A stretch of DNA of 6,928 nucleotides from NCBI GenBank assembly GCA_005776735.1, contig SXOM01000372.1, positions 1 to 6,928 on the forward strand, given 5' to 3'. Positions 1 through 5,293 of this stretch are shown one piece after another. Numbering within the stretch: the stretch's first letter is position 1; every line of letters begins with the position of its first letter. Both the position numbers and the translations under genes were made by a program. Origin of the DNA: Pseudomonadota bacterium. Its GTDB lineage: Bacteria; Myxococcota_A; UBA796; SXON01. The notes beneath the pieces are model-generated. The model was given only the letters and a program-made list of their open reading frames with translations, had not been told where the DNA came from and did no database searches.

Positions 1-974
1 GCCTCGCCGGACACCGCCTCCCGGGCGCGGTGGGCCTCGACCACCCGGGCCGCCGCGCGCGCGCGCTGGACCGCGGCGGCGAGCGCGGCGTCGTAGTCGC
101 GACGCACGCCGTCGAGCTGCACCTCGGCGATGCGCACCGCGAGCGCGGAGTTGCGCTCGCGCAGGAACGGACCGGCGAGGCCGTCGAACGTCCACGTGGC
201 GCCGAGGGTCACGCGCCAGCTCATCGGGTCCAGCGGCGTCGTGGCGCTGAGCGAACCGGCGGGCAGCCAGCCCGCGAGGTCCTGGGCGTGGTCCCAGCGT
301 GCGGCCTCGAGGTCGGCCTGCGCCACCTGCAGCCACGGCGAGGCGGCGGCGCCTTCGGGGAGGACCAGCGCCCCCGGCTCCTCCAGGGCGACCGCACCCT
401 CGATCTGCAAGGCACGACCGAGCTGGACGCGGGCCACGGCCGCTTCGCCCTCGGCCGCCGCCCGCTCGGCGCCAGCGAGCAACTGCGCGGCTTCGGCGGA
501 GCGTACGAGCAGCGCGTTGTCGAGGCCCGCAGCCCCCCGGGCGCGGACCGTGGTCAGCGTGGTGTCGGCGGCGGCTTCGCTCTGCTGCGCGGCGGTGGTG
601 GCGGCGTCGGCGTACCAGGCGGCCAGGTACAGCGCCGCGGTGGCGTACTGCGCGTCGAGCCGGGTGGCGGCCGCGACCTCGCGGCCGGCGCGGGCCTGGC
701 TGCCCTCCTTGAGCGCGTCGAACCAAGCGCCCGCGTCGAGGAGGCCGAGGCTCACCGAGAAGCGGTTGTCGGTGGTGGAGGCGGCGGACTCCCACGCGCG
801 GCCCACGGCGAGCGTCGGTGTGGGGCCGAGGGCGGTCCACGCTTCGGCCGCGTCGAGGTTGAGGCGCCGCGCTTCGAGCGCAGCGACGAGCACGTCGGGA
901 TCGACCTCGGCGGCGCGCTGGACCGCCTCGTCGAGCGTGAGGGCGGCGGCGGCCGTGATCCACAACAGCGTCAT
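1..974 (-). CDS. TolC-family outer-membrane efflux protein (3' end outside window)
   Basis: An open frame of 324 codons runs without a stop from ATG at 974 to the left edge, so the C-terminus is missing. The mature protein begins with LTLDEAVQRAAEVDPDV, the classic N-terminal signature of outer-membrane efflux proteins (TolC/OEP family). The rest is Ala/Glu/Arg-rich, predicted helical, with heptad-like stretches and a second repeat-like segment from about residue 200 (SPWLQVAQADLEAARWDHA). This matches the two structural repeats of TolC. Such proteins form trimeric barrels and periplasmic tunnels for RND, ABC or MFS exporters with a membrane-fusion partner. The signal peptide looks very short (MTLLWITAAAA). 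The ATG overlaps the stop of the aminopeptidase gene as ATGA, which favours this start and translational coupling. The exporter partners are probably to the left, and the substrate cannot be inferred. Confidence 0.85.
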   Translation of the reverse strand, partial: MTLLWITAAAALTLDEAVQRAAEVDPDVLVAALEARRLNLDAAEAWTALGPTPTLAVGRAWESAASTTDNRFSVSLGLLDAGAWFDALKEGSQARAGREVAAATRLDAQYATAALYLAAWYADAATTAAQQSEAAADTTLTTVRARGAAGLDNALLVRSAEAAQLLAGAERAAAEGEAAVARVQLGRALQIEGAVALEEPGALVLPEGAAASPWLQVAQADLEAARWDHAQDLAGWLPAGSLSATTPLDPMSWRVTLGATWTFDGLAGPFLRERNSALAVRIAEVQLDGVRRDYDAALAAAVQRARAAARVVEAHRAREAVSGE

Positions 975-2386
975 GCGCTGAGCCGCTCGCGGGCGCTCGG
1001 GCCCCGCCCGAGCCGGGCTTCGATCGCCGCGATGTCGCGCGGAATCGCGGCGGTGAGGACCTCGGGCTCGCCGCCGGCGTCGTCCCGAACGTGGACGTCG
1101 TCCTCGATGCGGACGCCGCCGAACCCGACCCACCGCTCCGCCGCGTCGAAGTCGACCTGCGCGGCGAACTCGGTGCGCAACGCACGATCGTGCAGGATCG
1201 CGGGGACCATGTAGATGCCCGGCTCGACGGTGACGACGAGCCCCGGGGTGAGGTCGAGGTCCATGCGCAGGTACCGGGCTCCGAACTGCGCCGGCCGCGC
1301 ACGGCCGGGGGGATAGGCGGGCCGGTCGCCGAAGTTCTCGAGGTCGTGCACGTCCAGGCCGATGAGGTGGCCGAGGCCGTGGGGGAAGAAGACGCCGGTG
1401 GCGCCGCTCTCGACCAGGCCGTCGAGGTCGCCCCGGAGCAGGCCCAGGTCGCGCAGGCCCTCGGCGAGGACCCGTGTCGCGGCGAAGTGCAGGTCGCGGT
1501 AGCGGGCCCCGGGGCGACAGCCGGCGATGCCGCGGGCCTGGGCGCGCAGCACGATGTCGTACACGTCGCGTTGGCGGGAGTCGAATTGGCCGCGCACCGG
1601 CCATGCGCGCGTGACGTCGCTGGCGTAGCCGGACGCGACCTCGGCGCCCCCGTCGAGCAGGAGCATGTCGTCCGCGCCGAGCCGGTTGGGGTAGTCCGGG
1701 TTGTGGAGGACCTCGCCGCGCACCGTCACGATGGACCGGTAGGCCAGCGTGCCGCCGCGCGCGGCGATGACGGCGTCGAAGAGCGCCGCCACCTCGCGCT
1801 CGGTCGCGCCCGGCCGCGTGGCCCCCATCGCCGCGAGGTGCGCTTCGGTCGTGAGCGCGGCGGCTTCGCGCATCTGCGCGAGCTCCCAGGCGTCGTGGGT
1901 GCGGCGCTGACGGATGATGGCGTCGATGAGCACGTCGGCACCGGGCGACCCCGGGTAGGCGAGGGCCCGGCCGAGGAGCACCGACAGGCGGACGTTCACC
2001 GAGGCGTCGGGTACGGCGAGGGAGACGAGGCGTTCGCGGTGGGGCGCACAGACCGCGTCGAGCGCAGCGAGCGGCCGCACGACGTCGGCGCCGAGGGCGA
2101 TCCGTCGATCTTCGAGCGACGCGACGTGCCCGTGCCAGAGCTCGTCGCCCGGCTCGGGGGGCGCCAGGAACAGGGTGGTGTGCCCGTCGGCCAACAGCAC
2201 GAACGCGCCCGGCTCGGTGCAGCCGGTGTAGTACAGGAACGTGCTGTCGGCGCGGAACGGGAGCGCGTTGATGGGCAGGTTGCGCGCGCGCGTGCCGTTG
2301 TTGGCCAGCAGGATCGGCGCGCCCACCGCCTCGACCAGGGCGCGACGGCGCGCCGCGTGGTCGGGCCCGCCGACGGCGGGGGTCAC
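971..2386 (-). CDS. pepP: Xaa-Pro aminopeptidase (peptidase M24B, aminopeptidase P)
   Basis: This 471-residue metallopeptidase is predicted to release the N-terminal residue from peptides with proline in second position. Residues about 8-130 form the AMP_N domain, including the typical stretch PFRADSTFLYYTGCTEPGAF. Residues about 168-445 form the pita-bread M24 domain. All five expected metal ligands are present: D245 (LLLDGGAE), D257 (YASDVTRAW), H340 (HGLGHLIGLDVHD), E388 (VTVEPGIY) and E428 (GVRIEDDV). Length is close to E. coli PepP (441). No signal peptide is visible, so it should be cytoplasmic. The start chosen is GTG at 2386, whose GTGA overlaps the stop of the upstream gene; another GTG two codons earlier (2392) is possible. 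The frame stays open upstream to 3286, but that part is antiparallel to nothing and simply overlaps the two preceding genes. The stop overlaps the tolC start. Confidence 0.93.
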   Translation of the reverse strand: MTPAVGGPDHAARRRALVEAVGAPILLANNGTRARNLPINALPFRADSTFLYYTGCTEPGAFVLLADGHTTLFLAPPEPGDELWHGHVASLEDRRIALGADVVRPLAALDAVCAPHRERLVSLAVPDASVNVRLSVLLGRALAYPGSPGADVLIDAIIRQRRTHDAWELAQMREAAALTTEAHLAAMGATRPGATEREVAALFDAVIAARGGTLAYRSIVTVRGEVLHNPDYPNRLGADDMLLLDGGAEVASGYASDVTRAWPVRGQFDSRQRDVYDIVLRAQARGIAGCRPGARYRDLHFAATRVLAEGLRDLGLLRGDLDGLVESGATGVFFPHGLGHLIGLDVHDLENFGDRPAYPPGRARPAQFGARYLRMDLDLTPGLVVTVEPGIYMVPAILHDRALRTEFAAQVDFDAAERWVGFGGVRIEDDVHVRDDAGGEPEVLTAAIPRDIAAIEARLGRGPSARERLSA

Positions 2387-2904
2387 CGCCACACCAGCGC
2401 GCCCTGGCCCCGCTGCCCGTGCACGCGCAGCGAGTCGGGATCGCCGTGGCAGGCGCCCGCGGGCCACCGCGCGACGAACACGCGGTCCCATGACGTGAAG
2501 TGGGGGAAGAGGGTGCGGTCCTGGGCCGTGGGCTTCTTCACCTCGACCACCTCGGTGGGCGGCGCGCAGGCGGAGCTGCCCGCGTACAACGAGATCGTCC
2601 ACGGCGTGGAGCCGTCGCCGGCGAGCGCGAGCTCGGTGGGGAACTGTGTGCTCGCGCTGAGCCAGACCTCGAGGCCCTCGGGCGCCGACGGCGCCGCGGC
2701 GGCGCCGTCGGTCAGGTGGTGGAGGCGGGCCGCCTGCGCCGAGCGGACCGCCTCGGTCATCAGGGTGCCGCGCAGGAGCAAGGCGGTGTACCAGCCGTCG
2801 TAGAGCTTCACCTCGGCGGTGGCCTCGGCGATGGTGCGCTCGAACGCCCGGCGTTCGGCGGTCTCGCCCGCGAAGGCGGCGGTGAGGCCCAGGGCCAGGA
2901 TCAT
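2383..2904 (-). CDS. Small exported protein of unknown function
   Basis: I do not recognise this 173-residue protein. It opens with a short hydrophobic leader (MILALGLTAAFA) ending in AFA, a plausible signal peptidase I site, so a periplasmic or exported location is likely. Residues about 14-65 look helical and charged. Residues 66-77 are a low-complexity Ala/Pro/Gly linker. From about 77 to the end, alternating hydrophobic residues suggest beta strands (LEVWLSAS, WTISLYAG, RVFVARW, LRVHG, GALVWR). Two cysteines, C113 and C152, could form a disulfide. The start at 2904 is supported by a GAGG sequence four bases upstream (2909-2912) and by an ATGA overlap with pyrE. The stop overlaps the aminopeptidase GTG. 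Its place between pyrE and pepP gives no clear role. A perfect hairpin sits in the linker-coding part. Confidence 0.8.
   Translation of the reverse strand: MILALGLTAAFAGETAERRAFERTIAEATAEVKLYDGWYTALLLRGTLMTEAVRSAQAARLHHLTDGAAAAPSAPEGLEVWLSASTQFPTELALAGDGSTPWTISLYAGSSACAPPTEVVEVKKPTAQDRTLFPHFTSWDRVFVARWPAGACHGDPDSLRVHGQRGQGALVWR
2685..2711. repeat. Perfect 12-base inverted repeat inside the small exported protein gene
   Basis: CCGACGGCGCCG (2685-2696) and CGGCGCCGTCGG (2700-2711) are exact reverse complements with a three-base loop. They lie in the part coding for the Asp-Gly-Ala-rich linker (about residues 66-74). Confidence 0.8.
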
Positions 2905-3440
2905 TCCGCCTCGAGCTCGGTGCGGCGCACGAGCGCGTGGAGCACGAACCCGCGCTCGGCGAGCGCTTCGGCCGCGCCCTCCTCGCGGTCGACCACCGTG
3001 AAACACTGGACCACGCGCAGGCCGTCGGCCTCGGCGCGGTCGATGGCCTTGAGCAACGAACCACCGGTGGTCGTGGTGTCCTCGACGATGGCGACGGGGC
3101 TCCCCGGCGGCAGGTTGCGCCGCCCCTCGACCCAGGTTTGCGTGCCGTGCCCCTTGGGCTCCTTGCGCACGATGAACGCGTGGATGGGGCGGCCGCGGGG
3201 GAACGAGACCGTGGCCACCGCGCTCGCGATGGGGTCGGCCCCCATGGTGAGGCCGCCGACGCCCACCACCTCGGGGTCGAGCGCATCGAACAGGAGCGTG
3301 CCGATGAGCCACGAACCTTCGGCGTGCAACGTGGTCTGTCGTGCGTCGACGTAGAAGTCGGACTCCCGACCGGAGGCGAGCACCACCCGCATACGACGGT
3401 AGGACTTCTCGCGGAGGAGCTGGACGAGGCGGTCGCGCAT
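2901..3440 (-). CDS. pyrE: Orotate phosphoribosyltransferase
   Basis: This 179-residue enzyme transfers a phosphoribosyl group from PRPP to orotate, giving orotidine 5'-monophosphate in de novo pyrimidine synthesis in the cytoplasm. The N-terminus carries the family pattern REKSYRRMRVVLASGRESDFYVDAR (residues 10-34, with the K-S and S-G-x-x-S-x-F-Y-x-D elements). GGLTMGADPIASAVA follows at 63-77. The mobile catalytic loop VRKEPKGHGT is at 91-100, with K96 and H98 in the catalytic positions. The PRPP-binding motif VAIVEDTTTTGGS is at 116-128. It is shorter than E. coli PyrE (213) but similar to the compact bacterial and archaeal forms. ATG at 3440 is the only upstream start in frame after the hydrolase stop. 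It has no good Shine-Dalgarno sequence, only AGG directly against the ATG, so translation may depend on the upstream gene 32 bases away. Confidence 0.93.
   Translation of the reverse strand: MRDRLVQLLREKSYRRMRVVLASGRESDFYVDARQTTLHAEGSWLIGTLLFDALDPEVVGVGGLTMGADPIASAVATVSFPRGRPIHAFIVRKEPKGHGTQTWVEGRRNLPPGSPVAIVEDTTTTGGSLLKAIDRAEADGLRVVQCFTVVDREEGAAEALAERGFVLHALVRRTELEAE
2909..2912 (-). promoter_or_regulatory. Ribosome binding site of the small exported protein gene
   Basis: GAGG on the minus strand, inside the end of pyrE, lies four bases before ATG at 2904. It supports a start there although the frame is open far upstream. Confidence 0.6.
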
Positions 3441-3472
3441 CCTGGCGAAGATATCGCGGTCGACGCCGGCCG

Positions 3473-4255
3473 CTACGCCAACAGCCAGCGCCCCAGGTCG
3501 GCGATCAGCTCGTCCTTGCCGATCTCGTTGACCAGCTCGTGGAGCATGCCGGGATGCTCCACGACCTCGGCGCCGACGCGCTGAGCGAGCGCACGCGACG
3601 CGGCGGCGTCGGTGATCGGGTCGGTCTCCGACAGGTCGAACCGGAGCGGAACCGGGAACGTGGGGATCGCCGCGACACGGGCCTGCGCGGCCGTCATCTC
3701 GGTGAACCAGCGCGCGGTGACCTTGTGGTACACCTCGGGGTCGCGCGCGTAGGCCGCGCCCACCGCGGCGTCGCGGCTGAGCGCGCCGGGATCGACCTCG
3801 TTGGTGAGCGCGAGCGTCGGCCACACGCGGCTGAGGGCGCGGCCGAGGCCCGTCTTCCAGCCCGGCACCTTCAGCTTCACGCCGCACAACGGGTTGGACA
3901 GGAGCAGGCGGGCCGGCCGGAGGCCGTCGCGCACGGCGTCGAGCGCGACGAGCCCGCCCATGCTGTGCGCGAAGAAGACCCAGCCCGGTCGCAGGGTGGC
4001 GGCGACGGCGCGGACGTCGTCCCGGTACTCGGCCCAGTCCAGCACGTGGCTGCGCCGCCCACCGGAGCTGCCGTGGCCCCGAAGCTCCATCACGTGCACC
4101 TGGGCGCCGAGCGCCGCCCATACCGGGGCGACGTGGGCGTAGCGGGCCGCGTGCTCGGCGAGCCCGCCGAGCAGCAGCACGTCGCGCGTGCCCTCGCCGT
4201 GGACGACCACGTGGACGCGGGTGCCGTCGGTGGCGGTGACGAAGCGGTCGGTCAC
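3473..4255 (-). CDS. Alpha/beta hydrolase, monoacylglycerol lipase/lysophospholipase-like
   Basis: This 260-residue protein fits the Hydrolase_4 (serine aminopeptidase S33 / monoglyceride lipase) group of alpha/beta hydrolases. The predicted triad is S98 in the nucleophile elbow FAHSMGG, D212 in SETDPITD and H239 in HPGMLHELVNE; the last two closely match the monoacylglycerol lipase pattern. GGLAEHAARY (30-39) and MELRGHGSSGGRR (57-67) match the usual oxyanion-loop and RGHGxSxG regions. Two usual residues differ: the elbow is A-H-S-M-G instead of G-x-S-x-G, and the oxyanion HG is GG. No signal peptide is visible, so it is probably cytoplasmic. A lipid ester such as a monoglyceride or lysophospholipid is the likely substrate class, by family only. 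The start is GTG, five bases after a GAGG made partly from the upstream stop codon. It is seven bases from the upstream lipoprotein gene. Confidence 0.87.
   Translation of the reverse strand: MTDRFVTATDGTRVHVVVHGEGTRDVLLLGGLAEHAARYAHVAPVWAALGAQVHVMELRGHGSSGGRRSHVLDWAEYRDDVRAVAATLRPGWVFFAHSMGGLVALDAVRDGLRPARLLLSNPLCGVKLKVPGWKTGLGRALSRVWPTLALTNEVDPGALSRDAAVGAAYARDPEVYHKVTARWFTEMTAAQARVAAIPTFPVPLRFDLSETDPITDAAASRALAQRVGAEVVEHPGMLHELVNEIGKDELIADLGRWLLA
3537..3564. repeat. Perfect 11-base inverted repeat inside the hydrolase gene
   Basis: TCGTGGAGCAT (3537-3547) and ATGCTCCACGA (3554-3564) are exact reverse complements with a six-base loop. They code for the segment around catalytic H239 (EHPGMLHE), whose near-symmetric residues partly explain the symmetry. 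Confidence 0.75.
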
Positions 4256-4260
4256 GCGGG

Positions 4261-4264
4261 CCTC
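4261..4264 (-). promoter_or_regulatory. Ribosome binding site of the hydrolase gene, overlapping the upstream stop
   Basis: GAGG on the minus strand lies five bases before the GTG at 4255. Its GA belongs to the TGA stop of the lipoprotein gene, so termination and re-initiation share these bases. It supports the GTG start. Confidence 0.65.
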
Positions 4265-5126
4265 AGTTCGCGAACAGGTCGGCCTGACGGTCCAGGAGCG
4301 CCTTGGCCTTGCGCTGCTCGGCCTCCATCTCGGCGCGGACTTCGGGCACGCGGTCGAGCGGGGCCTGGAGCACCCAGTTGAGCTCCTTCTCGAAGGTGGC
4401 CTTGTCCTGCTTCTTGACGGCCCACTCCCCCGCGAGGAGCACGTGGGTGCCCAGGAAGTCGGGGTAGGCGGCGATGGCCTTGTCGAAGTGGTCCTTGGAC
4501 TTGCCGAGGTCCTGGCCGGCGAAGCTCGGGATCGCCGAGTAGTAGGCGCCCCAGTAGCGGTCCGGGCCCGAGTAGTAGAAGGTGGGCTCGAGCGCGCCGA
4601 CGCGGGTCATGTACGCCTTGACCGTGGGGAGGTGCTTGAGCGTGGTGCCGATGCCCGAAGACTTGGCCCACTTGCCGAGCGCGGAGCTGGTCCAGTACAG
4701 GCAGGGCACGTCGGCCTGGCCGAACGCGCGGGACGCCGTCTCCTCCGTCTCGTCGCCCTTGGCCAAGAGCGCCGTGAACTCGGTGTTGATGGCGAGGCAC
4801 TTCTTGCCCCACTCGATCGCGGTGGCCCAGTGGGCGAGCTGCGCGGTCTTCTCGGTCTCGTGGCCGTCGCCGAGGAAGTACCAGCCGCGGACCAGGTGCA
4901 TCGCCACGTCGCGATCGTTGGGGTCGACCGCGTAGAGCGCTTCGTACTTCTGGAGCGCGACCTGGAGCTGGGCCTTGTCGTGGCGGTTGGACCACGCGGC
5001 CTCGGCATCGGCGCGAAGCGCCCCGACGGTGTCGGACGCGACGGGCGCGGTCGCGACGGGGGCGACCGTGTAGGTTCCGACCTGCTTCGCGCAGCCGAGA
5101 ACGAGGAAGGGGAGGAGGGAGAACAT
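4263..5126 (-). CDS. TPR-like lipoprotein resembling TRAP-transporter T component (TatT)
   Basis: This 287-residue protein begins with a short lipoprotein signal, MFSLLPFLVLGC, with C12 as the acylated cysteine, so it should be anchored to a membrane facing the periplasm. The mature part is helical with TPR-like repeats. It carries stretches typical of the TatT family as I know it: GWYFLGDGHETEK, PCLYWTSSALGKWAK, FYYSGPDRYWGAYYSAIP, and KSKDHFDKAIAAYPDFLGTHVLLA followed by AVKKQDKATFEKELNWVL. The characterised member, Treponema Tp0956, is a TPR lipoprotein that pairs with a TRAP solute-binding protein. No such partner is visible here, so its role is open. ATG at 5126 is chosen because GGAG lies five bases upstream and a promoter sits just before it. 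The frame continues to a TTG at 5180, but that TTG is part of the -35 box. It is the first gene of the operon. A plain TPR lipoprotein is the alternative. Confidence 0.75.
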   Translation of the reverse strand: MFSLLPFLVLGCAKQVGTYTVAPVATAPVASDTVGALRADAEAAWSNRHDKAQLQVALQKYEALYAVDPNDRDVAMHLVRGWYFLGDGHETEKTAQLAHWATAIEWGKKCLAINTEFTALLAKGDETEETASRAFGQADVPCLYWTSSALGKWAKSSGIGTTLKHLPTVKAYMTRVGALEPTFYYSGPDRYWGAYYSAIPSFAGQDLGKSKDHFDKAIAAYPDFLGTHVLLAGEWAVKKQDKATFEKELNWVLQAPLDRVPEVRAEMEAEQRKAKALLDRQADLFAN

Positions 5127-5131
5127 GGGGG

Positions 5132-5136
5132 CTCCA
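5132..5136 (-). promoter_or_regulatory. Ribosome binding site of the lipoprotein gene
   Basis: On the minus strand TGGAG lies five bases before the ATG at 5126. Together with the promoter position it settles the start at 5126 rather than the in-frame TTG at 5180. Confidence 0.7.
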
Positions 5137-5151
5137 GGCGTTTGGCTCGCG

Positions 5152-5180
5152 GTTCTACGCGGGTTTGTGGCGGCTGTCAA
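5152..5180 (-). promoter_or_regulatory. Sigma70-type promoter of the six-gene operon
   Basis: On the minus strand a perfect -35 hexamer TTGACA (5180-5175) is followed by a 17-base spacer and a -10 hexamer TAGAAC (5157-5152; four of six match TATAAT). The start of transcription would be near 5145, leaving a leader of about 19 bases before the lipoprotein ATG at 5126. This is the only convincing promoter I found in the window. Confidence 0.72.
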
Positions 5181-5283
5181 TGTGCTCGCGCGGGGGTGGG
5201 GGGCCCTGCGGCCATCCGTCGCATCTCATCTATGGGGTTCCCCTCAAGTCGGCTCCGAACGATCCGTTTGGTGGGAGGCGACC

Positions 5284-5289
5284 AGGAGG
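5284..5289 (+). promoter_or_regulatory. Strong ribosome binding site of the HDOD-GGDEF gene
   Basis: A perfect AGGAGG lies four bases before the ATG at 5294. It decides the start: the frame is open back to 5165, but that part has no comparable site and encodes a Gly/Pro-rich stretch unlike the domain that follows. Confidence 0.85.
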
Positions 5290-5293
5290 GTCC

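Larger units (their letters stand above)
5127..5293. other. Divergent intergenic region
   Basis: This stretch of 167 bases separates the minus-strand operon from the plus-strand HDOD-GGDEF gene. It holds the operon promoter and ribosome binding site, a G-rich run (5192-5203, five G, one T, six G), a small interrupted palindrome AACG-ATC-CGTT (5258-5268) and the ribosome binding site of the signalling gene. I could not find a convincing plus-strand promoter or a c-di-GMP riboswitch. Confidence 0.7.

Noticed and set aside
30..1214. Plus-strand open frames over the left end
   Set aside because: They are antisense to the TolC-family and aminopeptidase genes and have Arg/Gly-rich products without recognisable domains.
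1091..2803. Long plus-strand open frame of 570 codons opposite the aminopeptidase gene
   Set aside because: Its product is a Gly/Arg/Val/Glu-rich low-complexity protein with no motif, lying opposite a gene with complete catalytic residues. Long antisense frames are usual in such GC-rich DNA.
2387..3286. Upstream extension of the aminopeptidase frame to 771 residues
   Set aside because: The extension overlaps two complete genes in another frame and its translation is Ser/Arg/Pro-rich low complexity. The GTG at 2386 gives the normal family length.
5142..5160. Sigma54 promoter on the plus strand
   Set aside because: TGGCTCG resembles the -24 element, but the GC of the -12 element is not at the required spacing.
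5165..5293. N-terminal extension of the HDOD-GGDEF protein from a TTG at 5165
   Set aside because: The added 43 residues resemble no domain, lack a ribosome binding site and would cross the divergent promoter region.
5207..5293. c-di-GMP riboswitch ahead of the HDOD-GGDEF gene
   Set aside because: I could not find the conserved core of class I or II c-di-GMP aptamers in the leader.
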